Notes under the pieces: generated by a model
Database searches by the model: none
Seen by the model: only the letters and a program-made list of their open reading frames with translations
Told to the model about the DNA's origin: nothing
Translations under genes and position numbers: made by a program
NCBI GenBank assembly: GCA_943788895.1
Contig: CALSRZ010000003.1
Span: 186,001 to 250,000 of the forward strand
Length of the DNA: 64,000 nucleotides
Source of the DNA: an uncultured Pseudomonadales bacterium
Lineage (GTDB): Bacteria > Pseudomonadota > Gammaproteobacteria > Pseudomonadales > Porticoccaceae
Direction: 5' to 3'
In this document: positions 50,524 through 60,694 of the stretch, in pieces
Position numbering within the stretch: position 1 is the stretch's first letter
Layout: every line of letters starts with the position of its first letter

Positions 50524-51297
50524 CTACTGTTTTAACCAGGCTTGGTAGGCGAGATTTTCCTTTGAGTAAGGAAACAAATTCTTTAGTTTCAGCCCCTCAC
50601 TCGCCGCCTTATCTCTGTTGCCAAAGCGCTGCTCGACCCGCACCGATAACCAAAGGCTCTGCGCGGTCGGGCCAGTCAACTGTCTAAAGCGATCCAGCGC
50701 CAGCTTGCTCAGAGGATAGTTCTTTTGCTGAAAATAGAGTTCAGCGGCCTCTAAAAACGGCGCTGGAAATCCCGATGAAAGCTGTGTGGCTTTTTCGAAA
50801 GATTCAAGCGCCTGCAGGCTGTCGCCCATTCTCTTCTGGGTCAGGCCAAGTATATAAAAGGCCTGAGCGCGGCGTTCATAGCCAAGATCTTCGCTGACCT
50901 GTTTTATCTGTACCCTGGCCTCGGCCAGTCGCCCCTGATTATATAAAAAAGCGGCAAAATTATAGCGCGCCAGGGTGTAATTTTTATCTCTCGCCAGCGC
51001 CTTCTCAAAGTATTCTTCAGCTAGCTTAAATTCCTGCTCACTCTGGTATAACAGAGCGTAAGCATTTGAGAGCTGCGCCGAGCGCGATCTGTATTTCGCG
51101 GCTTTCTCAAGGTGGACTCTGGCTAAATCGCGGTTGTCCGAACCTATATATTTTAGTGCCAGTTTAATATGCTGCTGGCTTGCAGCAGCGGGGTTTTCCG
51201 AGTTGGCACTTTTTGGACCATCCGATACACAGCCAACGATGCTCAGTACAGCTACTAAAAAAACCAGTTTTACAACGTATCCTGTTGTTATATTCAT
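50524..51297 (-). CDS. pilF: Type IV pilus biogenesis/stability lipoprotein PilF (PilW), TPR
   Basis: Outer-membrane pilotin for the PilQ secretin. From the ATG at 51297 (preceded by AGGGAGAGG) the signal peptide ends in LSIVGC, a lipobox. Six tetratricopeptide repeats follow, for example YEYFEKAL-type helices in LAEEYFEKALARDKNYTLAR. Length is 257 residues. An upstream in-frame ATG at 51342 would put 15 extra residues before the signal and is less likely. It sits between rlmN and ispG, as in Pseudomonas. Confidence 0.93.
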   Translation of the reverse strand: MNITTGYVVKLVFLVAVLSIVGCVSDGPKSANSENPAAASQQHIKLALKYIGSDNRDLARVHLEKAAKYRSRSAQLSNAYALLYQSEQEFKLAEEYFEKALARDKNYTLARYNFAAFLYNQGRLAEARVQIKQVSEDLGYERRAQAFYILGLTQKRMGDSLQALESFEKATQLSSGFPAPFLEAAELYFQQKNYPLSKLALDRFRQLTGPTAQSLWLSVRVEQRFGNRDKAASEGLKLKNLFPYSKENLAYQAWLKQ

Positions 51298-51338
51298 ATT
51301 CCCTCTCCCTGTCACCACTCTGTATAAGCTGGTATTCC

Positions 51339-52517
51339 TCACTCAATAATTTTAACTACCTGTTCCGTGACCTGCTCCTCGTCGAGACGTTTTTTATAGC
51401 GTTCCTGACGTTTGGTGCGGTCGTTTACTTCGCCTGCCAACTGACCACAGGCAGCGGCAATATCATCGCCGCGGGTGGTTCGCACGGTTACAGTGTACCC
51501 GTCATTATGCAGAATGTCCCTAAACCGCCCAAGGGCCACTTTGGTGACCGTTTTATAGCCGGAACCCGGGAACGGGTTAAACGGAATCAGGTTTATCTTG
51601 CAGGGTAAATCGCGCAGCAGTACCGATAATTGTTTGGCGTGTTCATCGCGGTCATTGACCCGATCCATCAGCGTGTATTCAACGGTGATTTTGCGACGAT
51701 TGTCGGGCATCTTATCCAGATAGCGCTTGGCACTATCGACAAATGTCTGCAGGGGATATTTGCGGTTAATCGGTACCAGCTCGTTGCGCAGCTCATCATT
51801 GGGCGCGTGCAGACTGATCGCCAGCGATACATCACTGACATCGCCGAGCTTATCAACTTCGGGAACCATACCCGCAGTACTCAGGGTGACACGGCGCTTC
51901 GAGAGGCCGTAGGCATTGTCATCGAGCATCAGGTTCATGGCATCGACAACATTGTCAAAATTCATCAGTGGCTCGCCCATACCCATCATCACCACATTGG
52001 TGACTCGGCGTTTCGTTTTGGGATCAAACTGATCAAAGGATTCTGCGGCGATCCACAGCTGGCCGATAATTTCTCCGGCGGTCAGATCGCGATTAAAACC
52101 CTGCTTTCCGGTAGCGCAAAAACTGCAGTCCAGAGCACAGCCAATCTGCGAGGAGACGCAGAGGGTTCCGCGATCGCGCTCGGGAATATAGACCATTTCA
52201 ATACAGCTACCGCCATCCATGCGGATCAACCATTTACGAGTGCCATCAACCGAATCTTGAACACTGACCACCTCTGGAAGAACGACTTCAGCCACTTCGC
52301 TCAGGCTGGCGCGCAGACCTTTGGAGATATTAGTCATCTCATTGATATCGGTAACACCCTGCTGGTGTATCCACTTGAGAATCTGGGTTCCACGAAAACG
52401 CTTCTCGCCGAGTGACTCTAAAAAGTCACCTATACGGGAAGCAGAAAGCCCCAAAAGGTTGGTTTTTTCCTTTCGGGGCTGTTCGTCAATCGCTGTTACT
52501 TCAACTGCTTGGGACAT
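51339..52517 (-). CDS. rlmN: Dual-specificity 23S rRNA/tRNA adenine-C2 methyltransferase RlmN
   Basis: Radical-SAM enzyme that methylates A2503 of 23S rRNA and A37 of some tRNAs through a methyl-Cys intermediate. The cluster motif is [19 protein letters not shown], followed by [13 protein letters not shown], and the acceptor Cys lies in AACGQLAGE near the C-terminus. Length is 392 residues. It follows ndk and precedes pilF in the same order as in Pseudomonas. Confidence 0.97.
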   Translation of the reverse strand: MSQAVEVTAIDEQPRKEKTNLLGLSASRIGDFLESLGEKRFRGTQILKWIHQQGVTDINEMTNISKGLRASLSEVAEVVLPEVVSVQDSVDGTRKWLIRMDGGSCIEMVYIPERDRGTLCVSSQIGCALDCSFCATGKQGFNRDLTAGEIIGQLWIAAESFDQFDPKTKRRVTNVVMMGMGEPLMNFDNVVDAMNLMLDDNAYGLSKRRVTLSTAGMVPEVDKLGDVSDVSLAISLHAPNDELRNELVPINRKYPLQTFVDSAKRYLDKMPDNRRKITVEYTLMDRVNDRDEHAKQLSVLLRDLPCKINLIPFNPFPGSGYKTVTKVALGRFRDILHNDGYTVTVRTTRGDDIAAACGQLAGEVNDRTKRQERYKKRLDEEQVTEQVVKIIE

Positions 52518-52551
52518 AAATGTCTATTTCTCTAATGTCGAGAAGATGCTT

Positions 52552-52977
52552 TTATCGAGCACAGATCTCATTGTCAGCAAAGAAGTATGCAACTTCGCGA
52601 GCTGCAGATTCAGCTGAGTCAGAACCGTGAGCGGCGTTAGCATCGATAGATTCTGCAAAGTCTGCACGGATAGTACCAGCAGCAGCTTCTTTAGGGTTAG
52701 TAGCGCCCATCAGATCGCGGTTAGTGATAATCGCGTTTTCGCCTTCAAGAACCTGAACAGAAACTGGGCCAGAAGTCATAAAGGCAACCAGATCTTTAAA
52801 GAAAGGACGCTCGCTGTGTTCAGCGTAAAAACCTTCAGCCTGTTCCTGGCTGAGCTGCTGCATTTTGCAGGCAACGATTTTAAGGCCAGCGGCTTCAAAA
52901 CGGCTGAGGATTTGGCCAACAACATTTTTTGCTACTGCGTCGGGCTTGATAATAGATAGTGTGCGTTCAGTCGCCAT
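52552..52977 (-). CDS. ndk: Nucleoside diphosphate kinase
   Basis: Transfers gamma-phosphate between nucleoside di- and triphosphates through a phosphohistidine. The active-site His lies in [12 protein letters not shown], with [14 protein letters not shown] at the N-terminus and [16 protein letters not shown] start it at ATG 52977 ([10 protein letters not shown], 141 residues), which has GGAGA upstream; an earlier in-frame ATG adds six residues without support. Confidence 0.97.
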   Translation of the reverse strand: MATERTLSIIKPDAVAKNVVGQILSRFEAAGLKIVACKMQQLSQEQAEGFYAEHSERPFFKDLVAFMTSGPVSVQVLEGENAIITNRDLMGATNPKEAAAGTIRADFAESIDANAAHGSDSAESAAREVAYFFADNEICAR

Positions 52978-53039
52978 GAAGATTTCTCCAAACAAGGGCT
53001 AAAAAAGTAAATTAAAGTAAAAAGTTTAATATTGGGGGT

Positions 53040-53060
53040 AAAAAAATAGCCCTATTGGGC
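53040..53060 (-). terminator. Short terminator between the GGDEF/EAL gene and ndk
   Basis: On the minus strand GCCC-AATA-GGGC is followed by TATTTTTTTA. The stem is only four GC pairs, but the seven-base U-run and position support it. The rest of the 157-base gap shows no gene. Confidence 0.45.
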
Positions 53061-53134
53061 AATGGCGCGGATTTTACCTGCACTGGGTGGCAGGAACAAT
53101 TGTTTTTTAGGCAGTTTTTTATAGCGCTTTTTGG

Positions 53135-55006
53135 CTAGGCCACCAAGAGACGCTGAAACCTGTCCAGTGAAACCGGCATACTGAAGTGGGCACCCTGGTA
53201 TTTTTCACAGCCAAGACTGCGCAAAATCTCCAGAACCTCACGCTTTTCAACACCTTCGGCGACCACATCGAGACCGTAGTGATGGGCGACCATCATAATT
53301 GCCTCGACCAGCCCGAGGGTCTCTTTGTCGGAGTTGAGGTGGGTAATAAATTCGCGGTCGATCTTTAAAATATCCAGCGGCAGACGCTTTAGGTAAATCA
53401 TTGATGAGTAACCGCTGCCAAAGTCATCAATGGCAAATCGGGTGCCCATATCGCGAATCTTCTTCATTTTTTCGGCGACCGACTCAAAATCGTCAATCAG
53501 CAAATTCTCTGTCACTTCCAGAGTCAGCATATCCGGACGAATATCGTAGCTCTTCAGACTGTGCTCCAGAGACTTGATCAGGTGCGGATCGTGGAACTGT
53601 TTGGGACTGATATTCACCGCCATCTGCATACTTTCATCCCAGATTCCGCGGTCGAGCATATTGCGCAGATATTCACAGGAGGTGCGAATAACCCAGAGAC
53701 CCACATCGACAATCATGCCAGAGGATTCGAGGATCGGAATAAAGTCTGCCGGGGTGTGCCGAGCCTGATCGGAGTTCATCCAGCGCAGCAGCACTTCACC
53801 ACCCACTACATCGCCGGTGTTAGTCGAAACCTGCGGCTGAACATATAAATCAAATTCCTGGTTGGCGACCGCCTTGCGCAAGCTCGATTGCATATTAATT
53901 CGCTGACGGGCCTGACGAGTAATCTGTGAATCGAACAGCACCACTGTATCGCGACCGCGGCGCTTGGCTTCGAACATGGCGCTCTCTGCCTGCTGCACCG
54001 CCTCTTCGGCATTGGACAGAGAATCCTCTGAGGGGTAGTAGACTCCTGAGTAGAGCACACTGATGCCGACACTGGCGGTAACACTAACTTCGCCGTTTTC
54101 AGTAAAGAATGGACGGGTGATTACACAGCGGATTTCATTGGCTATAGCCAGACTGACTTCCCGCGCCTGCACAGCAGACTCGGCAATATCTTTTACAAAC
54201 AGTAGAAAGGAATCACCGGCAACCTGATCTACTTCCATCAGCTCTGTACACATCCCCTGAATAGTTTCAGCTGCTCGCTCGAGAATCTGGTTGCCTATAT
54301 GTTTGCCAAGGGATTCATTGATCGAGTTAAAGTTATCGAAGTCGATTAATAACAGTGTGCCGCAGGGACTGTCTTCCTGAGAATTGTCCAGATAATGGCT
54401 GATACTTTCGATAAGCCGCGGACTGACCGGCAGGCCGGCGAGAGTTTCATACTGATCACCTTTAATACTCTCGGCAAGCCTGCTCTGGTTATCGACAATT
54501 TCCGGTTCCAGCTGATCTGTTTCTGGAGTTTCAGGGATCGGCTTTTCGACCTTAGCTGATGGAGCCTCAGCAGATGGAGCCTCAGCTAATGGCGCTTCCT
54601 CTGAAGTTTCCACTGCTGTCAGATCTGCTGTAGAGAATTCCTCAACCACCATTTTGGCCAGAGATGGCAGTGGATAGAGCATCAGACAGAGCACCTCTTC
54701 GGCATCTTCGAGTGCGCCGCTGGAGACGACGATTTCGTCCTGCTCGAGGGTATTGTCAGAGCGCCACAGAATACCCTCTAACTGGTCGTCCTGAAGTTTT
54801 CTGACGACCTGTTTGAACTGTTGAATTGATTGCGGCTGGTGATCCTGATCTTCGCCAATGGCGGTGCCAATAATTTGCGAGCGATCACATTGAAGAATGG
54901 AAAGTGCTTGGGCGTTGGCATCAATACAGACACCGTAGGCAAAAAACACCGTGCCAAACGGGGCTGTATTGAGAACTTTTTTATACAGGTTGTTCTTGTT
55001 TGGCAT
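53135..55006 (-). CDS. PAS-like / degenerate GGDEF / EAL domain protein
   Basis: Predicted cyclic-di-GMP protein of 623 residues without membrane segments. An N-terminal PAS-like region (about 1-115) is joined by a Glu/Ala/Pro-rich linker (about 125-175) to a GGDEF domain in which the signature reads AGDSF (residues 263-267), so cyclase activity is unlikely. The EAL domain has EVLLRW at 404-409, NISPKQF, EVTENLLI, and IDDFGSGYSS with LKIDREF, the residues expected of an active phosphodiesterase apart from the conservative EVL for EAL. It could be a phosphodiesterase regulated by GTP or an effector. It sits between iscX and ndk on the same strand. Confidence 0.92.
   Translation of the reverse strand: MPNKNNLYKKVLNTAPFGTVFFAYGVCIDANAQALSILQCDRSQIIGTAIGEDQDHQPQSIQQFKQVVRKLQDDQLEGILWRSDNTLEQDEIVVSSGALEDAEEVLCLMLYPLPSLAKMVVEEFSTADLTAVETSEEAPLAEAPSAEAPSAKVEKPIPETPETDQLEPEIVDNQSRLAESIKGDQYETLAGLPVSPRLIESISHYLDNSQEDSPCGTLLLIDFDNFNSINESLGKHIGNQILERAAETIQGMCTELMEVDQVAGDSFLLFVKDIAESAVQAREVSLAIANEIRCVITRPFFTENGEVSVTASVGISVLYSGVYYPSEDSLSNAEEAVQQAESAMFEAKRRGRDTVVLFDSQITRQARQRINMQSSLRKAVANQEFDLYVQPQVSTNTGDVVGGEVLLRWMNSDQARHTPADFIPILESSGMIVDVGLWVIRTSCEYLRNMLDRGIWDESMQMAVNISPKQFHDPHLIKSLEHSLKSYDIRPDMLTLEVTENLLIDDFESVAEKMKKIRDMGTRFAIDDFGSGYSSMIYLKRLPLDILKIDREFITHLNSDKETLGLVEAIMMVAHHYGLDVVAEGVEKREVLEILRSLGCEKYQGAHFSMPVSLDRFQRLLVA
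54558..54602. repeat. Three 15-bp tandem units in the EAL-protein linker
   Basis: GATGGAGCCTCAGCA, a copy differing in its last base and a diverged third copy follow one another. They encode the repeated EAPSA residues of the linker and keep the frame. Confidence 0.8.
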
Positions 55007-55079
55007 CCTTTGCTCAAGTCCCGCTGCTGTTGCAGCTTGCTGTTATTCCGCTGCTATAGCAGCTCAATCTTTTACAGTA

Positions 55080-55277
55080 TCAGTCCTGCTCTTCCATCCA
55101 CGCCATCTGAATAGCCTCAAGAATTTTCTCTCCGCAACGCTCCGGGTCATCGGAAAACTCTTCGAGTTCGAGAACCCATTTGCGCAGATCGACAAAATTC
55201 ACATACTGCGGATCAACGTCCGGATGGTTATCCGTCAGTTCAATAGCGATGTCATGTATATCAGTCCACTTTAGCAT
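55080..55277 (-). CDS. iscX: Fe-S cluster assembly protein IscX
   Basis: Small acidic protein that binds IscS and iron and modulates cluster assembly. The 65 residues match the family: WTDIHDIAIEL, DNHPDVDPQYVNFVDLRKWVLEL and the C-terminal AIQMAWMEE. It is the last gene of the isc operon, 27 bases after fdx. The following 73 bases hold a small GCTGCTATAGCAGC palindrome and no gene. Confidence 0.95.
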   Translation of the reverse strand: MLKWTDIHDIAIELTDNHPDVDPQYVNFVDLRKWVLELEEFSDDPERCGEKILEAIQMAWMEEQD

Positions 55278-55304
55278 AGCCTATTACTCCATTTTGTGCC
55301 GATA

Positions 55305-55643
55305 TCAGTGCTTTTCAGACACCATATTAATCGTGTACTTGGGGATTTCCACCACCAGATCTTTGTCGCCGGGAATCACCTGACAGCTCAGTCGCGAATC
55401 CGGGTCTACACCCCAGGCCATATCCAGATAATCCTCTTCCAGATCATCAGCTTCTGGCAATTCGGCAAAACCTTCACGCACATGCACATGACAGGTGGTA
55501 CAGGCACAGGACATCTCGCAGGCGTGCTCAATTTCTATGCCACTGCGCACAGCTGCCTGGCACACGCTCTCTCCGGGGTTTGATTCAACCACCGCGCCCT
55601 CCGGGCAAATTTCCTCATGGGGTAAAAATACTATGCGTGCCAT
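55305..55643 (-). CDS. fdx: ISC-system [2Fe-2S] ferredoxin
   Basis: Electron donor for cluster assembly on IscU. The cluster ligands are in CEMSCACTTCHVHV (adrenodoxin-type spacing) and the distal LSCQV. LPHEEICPEGAVVE starts the protein. Length is 112 residues. Its ATG overlaps the hscA stop by one base. Confidence 0.96.
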   Translation of the reverse strand: MARIVFLPHEEICPEGAVVESNPGESVCQAAVRSGIEIEHACEMSCACTTCHVHVREGFAELPEADDLEEDYLDMAWGVDPDSRLSCQVIPGDKDLVVEIPKYTINMVSEKH

Positions 55644-57514
55644 TATAGGTTTGTCTCCACATCATCAATACTTTGTCCGGCCAGCGCACTTTTAATGCTG
55701 GCATCCATTCGGCGGGCGGCAAACTCTTCGCTGACCTTGCCCACCGATTCAATTTGTCGTGCCAATACTCGGTGCTCTGTGCTGTTGGCGCGCACTTCCT
55801 GCAACTCTGCAACCGCGACTTCCAAGCATTGGAATTCCTCTGCATCGAGCAGACTGCTGCCATCCTTTTCCAGCGCCGCCTGCAGATCTTCGATCATGCG
55901 ATCCGCCTCGACCTGCTGCTCGCGCAGAGCACGCGCCTGCATATCCTCGCGGGCATGGCTAAAGGAGTCCTGAAGCATGTCGGTAATTTCATTTTCCTGC
56001 AGACCGTAGGAGGGCTTAACCTCAATACGCGACTCAACACCACTAACGGTTTCCTTAGCGGTAACACTTAACAGGCCATCGGCATCTACCTGATAGGTGA
56101 CGCGAATCTTTGCACCACCGGCAACCATTGGTGGAATACCGCGCAGTTCAAAGCGCGCCAGTGAGCGACAGTCGGTGGCCAGCTCGCGCTCGCCCTGCAA
56201 CACATGTACGGCCATCGCCGTCTGGCCATCTTTAAAGGTGGTAAATTCCTGGGCCTTGGATACTGGGATAGTGGTATTGCGATGGATAATTTTTTCAATC
56301 AGGCCGCCCATGGTTTCAATACCCAGGGACAGGGGGATTACATCCAGCAGCAACATCTCATCGCCGGACTTATTGCCGACCAATACTTCCGCTTGCAGCG
56401 CGGCGCCCATGGCAACCACACGATCCGGATCAAGTTTTGAATGGGGCTGGCGATTGAATAACGTTTCAACTTTTTCACGTACGCGCAGTGCGCGGGTTGA
56501 GCCGCCGACCAGAATTACTTCGTCTACCTGATCTGTGCTGAGGCCGGCATCGCGGAGTGATTTCTTCGAGGCGCGCAGGGTTTTATCAATCAGGCTATCA
56601 ATTAGTTCATTGAGCTTTTCGCGACTCAGGGTTCCCTGCCAATCCAGAACTTCTATTTCTACCGACTCTTGATCGGTTAATTCTTCTTTGGCCGACTTGG
56701 CGGTCTCTAAAAGAATACGCTGCTCTACCGGCTCAAGATTTTCATCCATTCCCACTTGCTGGCGAATCCACTCGGCAATCGCGCGGTCGAAATCATCGCC
56801 GCCCAAGGCCGAATCACCACCGGTTGCAAGCACTTCAAACACCCCGCGGGAGAGCCGCAGAATTGAAATGTCAAAGGTACCACCACCGAGATCATAGACA
56901 GCTATAACACTCTCTTCGGCCTGATCGAGGCCATAGGCGATTGCTGCAGCCGTGGGTTCATTTAACAGGCGCAACACTTTGATACCGGCAAGAGTTGCCG
57001 CATCTTTGGTGGCCTGACGCTGAGCGTCATCAAAGTAGGCTGGGACGGTAATAACCGCGCCATCTAACATGCCGCCGAGGGCAATTTCAGCGCGCCCGGC
57101 AAGCTTGCGGAGAATTTCTGCGGAGACCTGAATCGGGCTAACCGCACCGCTGGCGGTAATAATTTTTGGCATACCGCCATCATCTTCGGCGAAATTGTAG
57201 GGCAACTGGCCACCGAAGGTTTTTACATCGGCGATACCGCGACCCATTAGGCGCTTGATCGATGAAAGAGTATTTAGAGGATCGCTGACATTGTGCTCGG
57301 CGGCTTCATCACCGATACAGCTGACACCCTCTTTTATATAGTGAACAACTGAGGGCAGCAGATGCCTGCCCTGCTCATCGGCAAGGGTTTCCGGCATACC
57401 GCTGCGCACAGCGGCTACTAATGAGTTGGTAGTGCCCAGATCAATGCCCACGGCGTGTTTGCGCTGGTGGGGCTGTGGTGATTGTCCGGGTTCTGAAATT
57501 TGCAGTAGTGCCAC
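55643..57514 (-). CDS. hscA: Fe-S assembly chaperone HscA (Hsp70 type)
   Basis: Specialised Hsp70 that, with HscB, releases clusters from IscU by binding its LPPVK motif. The ATPase domain has [35 protein letters not shown] and [13 protein letters not shown]; the substrate-binding domain has [14 protein letters not shown] and a C-terminal helical lid. The length of 623 residues is typical of HscA rather than DnaK (about 640). It begins three bases after hscB. Confidence 0.97.
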   Translation of the reverse strand: MALLQISEPGQSPQPHQRKHAVGIDLGTTNSLVAAVRSGMPETLADEQGRHLLPSVVHYIKEGVSCIGDEAAEHNVSDPLNTLSSIKRLMGRGIADVKTFGGQLPYNFAEDDGGMPKIITASGAVSPIQVSAEILRKLAGRAEIALGGMLDGAVITVPAYFDDAQRQATKDAATLAGIKVLRLLNEPTAAAIAYGLDQAEESVIAVYDLGGGTFDISILRLSRGVFEVLATGGDSALGGDDFDRAIAEWIRQQVGMDENLEPVEQRILLETAKSAKEELTDQESVEIEVLDWQGTLSREKLNELIDSLIDKTLRASKKSLRDAGLSTDQVDEVILVGGSTRALRVREKVETLFNRQPHSKLDPDRVVAMGAALQAEVLVGNKSGDEMLLLDVIPLSLGIETMGGLIEKIIHRNTTIPVSKAQEFTTFKDGQTAMAVHVLQGERELATDCRSLARFELRGIPPMVAGGAKIRVTYQVDADGLLSVTAKETVSGVESRIEVKPSYGLQENEITDMLQDSFSHAREDMQARALREQQVEADRMIEDLQAALEKDGSSLLDAEEFQCLEVAVAELQEVRANSTEHRVLARQIESVGKVSEEFAARRMDASIKSALAGQSIDDVETNL

Positions 57515-57517
57515 GGT

Positions 57518-58081
57518 TTAAAAGTCCTCTAGCTCTTCTTCGCGCTGTTCGATCTCGTCTAACAGCTTAGCGAAGAATTGCATTTTTGCCACTGTATCCA
57601 GGGCATCATTGTAATTGTCTGCGTTGTGCTTTGCATTGGCGTACTGGGTCTGAAAATCCACTTGCAGCTGCAGATACTGAGCCTGCACATCGTCTCGCAT
57701 GGTTTCCAGTCCAGCCAGTGGATCGGCGCTATCGCGAATCTCTTCGAGGGTTTCACGAAAGGCTATCTGCTTCATCAGAAAACTCATATCACTGGTGATA
57801 TGGCTCTCCTGACCGGCATCTATATCTTCCAGCTCGAGCATATACTGGGCGCGCTTAAGAGGAGATTTTAGAGTGTCGTAGGCCTGATTGATCAGCGAGG
57901 TGGTCTGCACGGCGAGACGTTTTTCAACATCGCCCTTGGCGGCAAAGCGATCCGGGTGAAATTCACGCTGCAATTGACGGTAGCGACTGTCGAGAAGCGA
58001 ACGATCTATCTGCCAACCCGCCGGGAGGGAAAATATCTCGTAATAATTGCTTGTCTCTAGCAGCTTTGTGGATAGATCCAA
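57518..58081 (-). CDS. hscB: Co-chaperone HscB (J domain)
   Basis: J-type co-chaperone that delivers IscU to HscA. The J domain at the N-terminus has YYEIFSLPAGWQIDRSLLD and the HPD tripeptide in REFHPDRF; the C-terminal three-helix domain (KQIAFRETLEEIRD) binds IscU. The 187-residue length is slightly above E. coli (171). Confidence 0.96.
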   Translation of the reverse strand: MDLSTKLLETSNYYEIFSLPAGWQIDRSLLDSRYRQLQREFHPDRFAAKGDVEKRLAVQTTSLINQAYDTLKSPLKRAQYMLELEDIDAGQESHITSDMSFLMKQIAFRETLEEIRDSADPLAGLETMRDDVQAQYLQLQVDFQTQYANAKHNADNYNDALDTVAKMQFFAKLLDEIEQREEELEDF

Positions 58082-58122
58082 TGTCTCAACACCATTTATA
58101 GTTGGTCATTAATGGTCAGTCA

Positions 58123-58446
58123 TTAAACGTGGAAGCTTTCGCCGCAACCACATTCATCTTTTACATTGGGATTCTTAAATTCAAAGCCTTCATTAAGCCC
58201 CTCTTTGACATAGTCGAGCTGGGTGCCATCGAGGTAGACAAGACTTTTAGGATCGATAATTAACTTGATATCACCACAGTGAAAAACTTCGTCTTCAGCT
58301 TCTGCGCTGTCGACAAACTCGAGAACATAAGAGAGTCCCGAGCAGCCGGTGGTGCGAACACCCAGACGAATACCAACACCTTTAGCGCGATGCTCAAGGT
58401 GCTTGGTTACATGCTGCTCCGCAGCTGGTGTCATTGTGATAGCCAT
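58123..58446 (-). CDS. iscA: A-type Fe-S carrier IscA
   Basis: Carrier that accepts clusters or iron for transfer to targets. The three conserved Cys are in TTGCSGLSY (Cys35) and the C-terminal CGCGESF. The 107 residues match the family. It sits between iscU and hscB, separated from each by 8 and 41 bases. Confidence 0.96.
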   Translation of the reverse strand: MAITMTPAAEQHVTKHLEHRAKGVGIRLGVRTTGCSGLSYVLEFVDSAEAEDEVFHCGDIKLIIDPKSLVYLDGTQLDYVKEGLNEGFEFKNPNVKDECGCGESFHV

Positions 58447-58454
58447 AGGGTTAA

Positions 58455-58838
58455 TCAGCTCTCCTGCTTTTCCCGAATATCGCGAACTGCTGCTTTAATG
58501 GCATCTTCAGCCAGTACTGAGCAGTGAATTTTTACTGGCGGCAGAGCCAGCTCTTCAGCAATTTCAGTATTTTTAATTTCCGCAGCATCGTCGATATGCT
58601 TGCCCTTAACCCATTCAGTCAGCAGTGAGCTGGACGCAATCGCCGAGCCACAGCCGTAGGTTTTGAACTTGGCATCTTCGATCACACCATTGGCATCTAC
58701 CTGAATCTGCAGGCGCATAACATCGCCACAGGCCGGTGCTCCAACCATGCCAGTGCCAACATTCTTCGAGCTGTCGTCGAGCTTGCCAACATTGCGTGGG
58801 TTTTCGTAATGATCAATAACTTTTTCACTGTAAGCCAT
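58455..58838 (-). CDS. iscU: Fe-S scaffold IscU
   Basis: Scaffold on which [2Fe-2S] clusters are built with sulfur from IscS. The ligand Cys lie in [20 protein letters not shown] and [10 protein letters not shown], and the HscA-recognition motif LPPVK is intact. The 127-residue length is standard. The start has AGGAG upstream and lies 56 bases after iscS. Confidence 0.97.
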   Translation of the reverse strand: MAYSEKVIDHYENPRNVGKLDDSSKNVGTGMVGAPACGDVMRLQIQVDANGVIEDAKFKTYGCGSAIASSSLLTEWVKGKHIDDAAEIKNTEIAEELALPPVKIHCSVLAEDAIKAAVRDIREKQES

Positions 58839-58894
58839 TTTGATGACTCCTATTTAATAATTTTTAACTTGCCTTAACTTGAGCGGAACGCGGT

Positions 58895-60109
58895 TTAGTG
58901 CGCCGCCCACTCTACCTGACTTAAATCGACACCATCTTTGAACATATCCCAGAGTGGCGACAGTTCGCGCAGCTTGGTCACTGCATGGCGTACTTTGGCG
59001 ATGGCATCGTCGATATCCTGTTCGCTGGTATAGCGACCGATACTAAAGCGAATCGAGCTATGAGCCATCTCGTCATTCAGACCCAATGCGCGCAACACAT
59101 AGGATGGCTCGAGGCTGGCCGAGGTACAGGCCGAACCGGAAGAAACAGCCAGATCGCGCAGTGCCATAATCAATGACTCACCTTCAACAAAGGCGAAACT
59201 GATATTAACGATACCAGGTACATGCTGATCTGGAGATCCATTTAAATGAACCTCTTCCATATCTGATACGCCTTCCCAGAGTCTTGTTCGCAGTTTTTCA
59301 ATGCGCGCTGACTCTTCAGCAAGCACTTCACCACCAATGCGGAAGGCTTCGCCCATACCGGCAATCTGGTGAGTCGGCAATGTACCTGAACGCATACCGC
59401 GCTCATGACCGCCACCGTGCATCTGCGCTTCAATACGTACGCGCGGCTTGCGGCGGACATAGAGAGCACCAATACCTTTGGGGCCGTAAATTTTGTGGGC
59501 GGAGAAAGACATCATATCGACTTTCATCGCTTCGACATCTATAGGCGTCTTGCCGGCGCTCTGGGCGGAATCGACATGAAAGAAAACCTTATTTTCACGA
59601 CAGATTGCGCCGATAGCAGCTATATCATTGCGTGTTCCGATCTCGTTGTTGACATGCATAATCGACACAACAGTGGTGTCTTCACGAAGAGCATCGGCAA
59701 CTGCCTGAGGCTGAATCAGGCCATTTTTATCTGGGTCCAGATAGGTAACTTCAAAGCCTTCACGCTCAAGCTGGCGACAGGTATCCAGAGTCGCCTTATG
59801 CTCGATACGCGAGGTAATCACATGCTTGCCTTTGCGCTGATTAAAGTGCGCGCAGCCTTTAATCGCCAGGTTGCTAGCTTCGGTTGCACCAGAGGTCCAA
59901 ACGATTTCGCGGGGATCCGCATTAATCATTTTGGCAACCTGATCACGGGCATCTTCGACCGCCGCTTCAGCTTCCCAACCAAAGGTGTGAGAGCGCGACG
60001 CCGGATTGCCGTAGTGGCCAGTTGGCGTTAGGTATTGCATCATTTTCTCTGCAACTGCAGGATCAACCGGGGTTGTCGCCGCGTAGTCGAGATAAATAGG
60101 AAGACTCAT
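58895..60109 (-). CDS. iscS: Cysteine desulfurase IscS
   Basis: PLP enzyme that takes sulfur from cysteine for clusters, thiolated tRNA and other cofactors. The PLP lysine is in [17 protein letters not shown] and the persulfide Cys in [34 protein letters not shown] is the typical N-terminus. Length is 404 residues. GGAGA precedes the ATG; it lies 14 bases after iscR. Confidence 0.97.
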   Translation of the reverse strand: MSLPIYLDYAATTPVDPAVAEKMMQYLTPTGHYGNPASRSHTFGWEAEAAVEDARDQVAKMINADPREIVWTSGATEASNLAIKGCAHFNQRKGKHVITSRIEHKATLDTCRQLEREGFEVTYLDPDKNGLIQPQAVADALREDTTVVSIMHVNNEIGTRNDIAAIGAICRENKVFFHVDSAQSAGKTPIDVEAMKVDMMSFSAHKIYGPKGIGALYVRRKPRVRIEAQMHGGGHERGMRSGTLPTHQIAGMGEAFRIGGEVLAEESARIEKLRTRLWEGVSDMEEVHLNGSPDQHVPGIVNISFAFVEGESLIMALRDLAVSSGSACTSASLEPSYVLRALGLNDEMAHSSIRFSIGRYTSEQDIDDAIAKVRHAVTKLRELSPLWDMFKDGVDLSQVEWAAH

Positions 60110-60123
60110 TTACTTCTCCAGTT

Positions 60124-60600
60124 TTAGCAGGCACCTGCCTGCGGGCTTTCACTTAAAATTAACAGCTGGTCCACTTGGCGCTGGGCAATGTTTTTAACAT
60201 CGCGCCTAGCCATTAAATGGGCCAGCGAAATACCGTTTAAAAAATTGTGTATCTCTGCTGTAAGCTCATCCCAGAGTGCGTGGGTAAGGCATATCTCACC
60301 CCCCTGACAATCACCCTTTCCCTGGCAACTGGTAGTATCTACAGACTCATTGACCGCTTCGATAATCTGCGCGATATAAATATCTTCGCTGGACCGCCCC
60401 AGACGATAGCCGCCACCGGGGCCGCGCACACTGGAAACCAATTCAGACTGCCGCAATTTCGAGAACAGTTGCTCAAGATACGAGAGTGAAATCGATTGTC
60501 GTTCAGATATTTCGGACAGTGATACAGGCTTGTCGTCAGCGTGGATAGTTAGATCCAGCATGGCTGTAACCGCATAACGTCCTTTGGTTGTCAGTCGCAT
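60124..60600 (-). CDS. iscR: Fe-S-responsive transcriptional regulator IscR
   Basis: Rrf2-family repressor that senses cellular Fe-S status. The winged-helix N-terminus reads [17 protein letters not shown], and the [2Fe-2S] ligands are three Cys in [21 protein letters not shown], followed by the fourth-ligand region. Length is 158 residues. Two IscR-type boxes lie before it, one covering the -35 element, so autorepression as in E. coli is expected. Confidence 0.97.
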   Translation of the reverse strand: MRLTTKGRYAVTAMLDLTIHADDKPVSLSEISERQSISLSYLEQLFSKLRQSELVSSVRGPGGGYRLGRSSEDIYIAQIIEAVNESVDTTSCQGKGDCQGGEICLTHALWDELTAEIHNFLNGISLAHLMARRDVKNIAQRQVDQLLILSESPQAGAC

Positions 60601-60628
60601 ACTATATTCCTACCTTGTTCAGACCGAA

Positions 60629-60657
60629 ATTATCTAATACCTGACTATTTTAGTCAA
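60629..60657 (-). promoter_or_regulatory. isc operon promoter
   Basis: On the minus strand TTGACT (60652-60657), a 17-base spacer and GATAAT (60629-60634). The -35 lies inside the proximal IscR box. The expected transcript start is about 22 bases before the iscR ATG. Confidence 0.75.
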
Positions 60658-60661
60658 TTAA
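60637..60661. promoter_or_regulatory. Type 1 IscR box, proximal
   Basis: On the plus strand it begins ATACCTGACT and continues ATTTTAGTC. It agrees with the E. coli type 1 consensus (ATASYYGACT, RWWWYAGTC, RRSTAT) at about 23 of 25 positions and overlaps the -35 of the isc promoter. Confidence 0.8.
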
Positions 60662-60686
60662 ATACCTGATTAATTTTATCAACTAT
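60662..60686. promoter_or_regulatory. Type 1 IscR box, distal
   Basis: Directly adjacent to the proximal box, in the same orientation and with a 25-bp period. It begins ATACCTGATT and ends ATCAACTAT, about 22 of 25 positions matching the type 1 consensus. E. coli also has two such sites before iscR. Confidence 0.7.
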
Positions 60687-60694
60687 TCCACGGG

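Noticed and set aside
51630-52415. 261-codon open frame on plus strand inside rlmN
   Set aside because: Antisense to an intact RlmN; no ribosome-binding site or family resemblance.
59405-60031. 208-codon open frame on plus strand inside iscS
   Set aside because: Antisense shadow of IscS codons, no plausible start or domain.
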